This document shows positions 61,611 to 64,000 of a DNA stretch of 64,000 nucleotides, piece after piece. Every line of letters begins with the position of its first letter. The stretch's first letter is position 1. This DNA is from Imhoffiella purpurea (GTDB taxonomy: Bacteria; Pseudomonadota; Gammaproteobacteria; Chromatiales; Chromatiaceae). Made by a program: the position numbers and the translations under genes. The stretch is from contig NZ_AONC01000016.1 of the NCBI RefSeq assembly GCF_000585215.1, forward strand, positions 1-64,000, written 5' to 3'. Under the pieces are notes generated by a model, which was not told the origin of the DNA, ran no database searches, and saw only the letters and a program-made list of their open reading frames with translations.

Positions 61611-64000
61611 ATGTCCAGACACAGGGAGCGCGATTTCGAAACCGCCATCGAGGCCGACCTGACCAGCGCGGGCGGTTACCAGAAGCGCGCGCCGACGGAC
61701 TACGAGGAATCGCTGGCCCTCTTCCCCGAGGATGTCACCGGCTTTCTGCAGGACAGCCAGCCGGCCAAATGGGCGGCGCTGGAGGCGCTGCTCGGACCCA
61801 AGACGACCTCGACCGTGCTGGACAATCTGGCCAAGGAACTGGAGCTCAAGGGCACACTGCACGTCCTGCGTCACGGGTTCAAGTGCTACGGCAAGACCTT
61901 CCGCATGGCCTATTTCCGGCCGAACACCCGCATGAATCCCGAGGCGGCGGAGCAGTACGCCCGTAACCGCCTGACCATCACGCGCCAGGTCGGCTTCGCC
62001 TCGGTCATGAAAAAACCCGGCGGGGGGCACAAGCGCTGCGTCATCGACCTGACCCTGGCCGTCAATGGCATCCCGGTCGTCACTGCGGAGCTGAAGAACC
62101 CGCTGACCGGGCAGCGCGCCGCCGATGCGATCCGCCAGTACGCGCACGAGCGTGACGAGCGCGACCTCCTGTTCGCCTTCAAGAAGCGCGCCCTGGTGCA
62201 TTTCGCCGTCGACCCTGACGAGGTCTGGATGACGACCCGACTCGAGGGCAAGGCGACCCGTTTCCTGCCCTTCAACCGGGGCCACGACCAGGGCGCCGGG
62301 AACCCGCCGGTGGAGGGGAACTGGAAGACCCACTACCTCTGGGACGAGGTGCTGCGGGCCGACAGCCTGCTGGAGATCCTGCAGCGCTTCATGCACCTGG
62401 AGGTCAGGGAGACGCCGGTCAAGACCGACAAGGGCGTGCGCACGGTCAGGAAGGAGACCCTGATCTTTCCGCGCTATCACCAGCTCGACGCGGTCCGCCG
62501 GCTGGTCGCGCACGCCCAGTCCCATGGCGCGGGCCGGAACTATCTGATCCAGCACTCGGCCGGATCGGGCAAGTCGAACTCCATCGCCTGGCTCGCGCAC
62601 CGTCTGGCGAGCCTGCACGATGCGCAGGACGAGAAGGTGTTCCACTCCGTCATCGTGGTCACCGACCGGCGCGTGCTCGATCAGCAGTTGCAGGCGACCA
62701 TCCATCAGTTCGAGCACAAGACCGGCGTGGTCGAGAAGATCGACGAGGACACCCAGCAGCTCGCCCGCGCCCTGTCGCAGGGCACGCCCATTGTCATCAC
62801 GACCATCCAGAAATTCCCCTTCATCTCCCAGGCGCTCTCGACGCTGGAAAAGAACGGCAGCGGCGTGACGATCGACACGGCGGGCAGGCGCTTCGCCGTC
62901 ATCGTCGACGAGGCGCACTCGTCCCAGAGCGGCGAGACCGCGACGGCGCTCAAAGGCATGCTGAACCAGGACGGGATCGAGGCGGCGATCGCCGCCCAGC
63001 TCTCGGGGGAGGAGGACGAGGCGCTGTCCGAGGAGGCCAGGGCCGCCGTGCTGCGCGATGCGCTCCGACGCGCCCGGCAGCCGAACCTGAGCTTCTTCGC
63101 CTTCACGGCCACGCCGAAATTCAAGACCAAGGCCCTGTTCGACGAGCCCGGTCCGTCCGGCACCGCCCCCTTTCACCTCTACTCCATGCGGCAGGCCATC
63201 GAGGAGGGTTTCATCCTGGATGTGCTCCAGAACTACACCACCTACAAGCGCTTCTTCGGCCTGATCAAGCAGATCGAGCAGGACCCGGACGTCCCGCGCA
63301 AGAAGGCAGCCAAGGCGCTGACCCGCTATCTGGAGCTGCATCCGGTCAACATCGAGCAGGTCGTCTCGGTCATCGTCGAGCATTTCCGGCTCACCGTGAT
63401 GCACGAGCTCGGCGGGCGGGCCAAGGCCATGGTGGTGACCGGCTCCCGCCTCGCCGCCGTGAGGTACAAGCGCGCCTTCGACCGCTACATCGGAGAGCAG
63501 GGCTACGGCGGCATCCGCTCCCTGGTGGCCTTCTCGGGCACGGTCGAGGATCCGGACGACCCCGGATCCTCCTACACCGAGGTGGCGATGAACGGCGGAC
63601 TGGCCGAGACCGCGTTGCCAGAGACCTTCGAGCGCGACGACTACCGGGTGCTGCTGGTCGCCGACAAGTACCAGACCGGCTTCGACCAGCCGTTGCTGCA
63701 GACCATGTATGTGGTGAAGCGCCTCGCCGGCGTGCAGGCGGTCCAGACGCTCTCGCGCCTCAACCGCACGGCACCGGGCAAGTCGCGCACCTTCGTGCTC
63801 GACTTCGCCAACGAGGAGGACGACATCCACCAGGCGTTCAGGCCCTACTACGAGACGACGCCGGTCGGCGAGAACGCCGATCCGCATCGTCTCTCGGAGC
63901 TGCAGCACCGGCTGCTGGAATGGGCGATCTTCACGCCGGCGGACGTCGATGCCTTCGCCGAGGTCTGGTACCGCGCCAAGCGCGACCACTCGGCGAAGGA
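61611..64000 (+). CDS. hsdR: Type I restriction endonuclease subunit, 3' end beyond window
   Basis: Open from ATG 61611 (GAGGG 7 nt before) to the right edge, at least 796 residues. The N-terminal nuclease domain has VIDLTLAVNGIPVVTAELK near residue 150 (PD-(D/E)xK type). The motor has Walker A HSAGSGKSNS near 314, DEAH (VIVDEAHSSQSG) near 433 and FTATPKFKT. HsdR pumps DNA and cuts remotely when the site is unmethylated. No frameshift was seen in the parts translated by eye. Confidence 0.95.
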   Translation, partial: MSRHRERDFETAIEADLTSAGGYQKRAPTDYEESLALFPEDVTGFLQDSQPAKWAALEALLGPKTTSTVLDNLAKELELKGTLHVLRHGFKCYGKTFRMAYFRPNTRMNPEAAEQYARNRLTITRQVGFASVMKKPGGGHKRCVIDLTLAVNGIPVVTAELKNPLTGQRAADAIRQYAHERDERDLLFAFKKRALVHFAVDPDEVWMTTRLEGKATRFLPFNRGHDQGAGNPPVEGNWKTHYLWDEVLRADSLLEILQRFMHLEVRETPVKTDKGVRTVRKETLIFPRYHQLDAVRRLVAHAQSHGAGRNYLIQHSAGSGKSNSIAWLAHRLASLHDAQDEKVFHSVIVVTDRRVLDQQLQATIHQFEHKTGVVEKIDEDTQQLARALSQGTPIVITTIQKFPFISQALSTLEKNGSGVTIDTAGRRFAVIVDEAHSSQSGETATALKGMLNQDGIEAAIAAQLSGEEDEALSEEARAAVLRDALRRARQPNLSFFAFTATPKFKTKALFDEPGPSGTAPFHLYSMRQAIEEGFILDVLQNYTTYKRFFGLIKQIEQDPDVPRKKAAKALTRYLELHPVNIEQVVSVIVEHFRLTVMHELGGRAKAMVVTGSRLAAVRYKRAFDRYIGEQGYGGIRSLVAFSGTVEDPDDPGSSYTEVAMNGGLAETALPETFERDDYRVLLVADKYQTGFDQPLLQTMYVVKRLAGVQAVQTLSRLNRTAPGKSRTFVLDFANEEDDIHQAFRPYYETTPVGENADPHRLSELQHRLLEWAIFTPADVDAFAEVWYRAKRDHSAK

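Overview
The window looks like a high-GC chromosome segment of a sulfur-oxidising gammaproteobacterium, most likely a purple sulfur bacterium (Chromatiales/Chromatiaceae). The basis is the dissimilatory adenylylsulfate reductase pair aprBA, next to a gene block (pilTU, pyrBC', pyrR, ruvX, yqgE, tonB, gshB, pilGHIJ-chpA) laid out as in Pseudomonas-type gammaproteobacteria.

Layout. (1) 1-10350: an integrated element, AT-richer than the rest. It ends in a tyrosine integrase read away from a tRNA-Asn gene. It carries three proteins built from phage antirepressor domains (KilA-N; BRO-N/Rha/KilAC; AntA/AntB), a large helicase-like ATPase, small proteins, and at its left edge the start of a probable DUF4297 (Cap4-type) nuclease gene. 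No capsid, tail, terminase, portal or conjugation genes are seen. Its non-coding DNA is highly structured: an attP-like region with helically phased GGGACAC arm sites, an IHF site and a phased GGCAG array; three 58-61 bp hairpin repeats; a hairpin cluster; an operator triplet; and a duplicated tail of the helicase gene. The left attachment site is not in the window. (2) 10352-19837: tRNA-Asn, aminotransferase, uvrB, glutaminyl cyclase, SIS isomerase, DUF1992 protein, Fe-S/CCG protein, a Cache chemoreceptor and a STAS protein. (3) 20106-25674: two paralogous methionine-rich membrane proteins followed by an RND efflux adaptor and pump. (4) 25729-29698: aprBA, a DUF423 protein and rsmE. (5) 29714-48604: the Pil-Chp chemosensory system, gshB-apbE-tonB-yqgE-ruvX-pyrR-pyrB-pyrC', and the pilus retraction motors PilT/PilU. 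(6) 48937-56696: purEK, an orphan MbcA/ParS-like protein, spoT-rpoZ-gmk-yicC and a Ser/Thr kinase. (7) 56787-64000: a type I restriction-modification operon hsdM-hsdS-hsdR, interrupted by a hicAB toxin-antitoxin module and by a solitary antidote gene. hsdR runs off the right edge.

How it fits together. The PilG/H/I/J/ChpA pathway controls the type IV pilus whose retraction ATPases PilT and PilU are encoded 17 kb away, with pyrimidine and glutathione genes between them. AprBA oxidises sulfite to APS. The two ends of the window are accessory: the tRNA-borne element at the left and the defence/toxin-antitoxin locus at the right. The strongest leads are the non-coding architecture and antirepressor set of the left element, and the hicAB insertion flanked by two copies of the hsdM tail.
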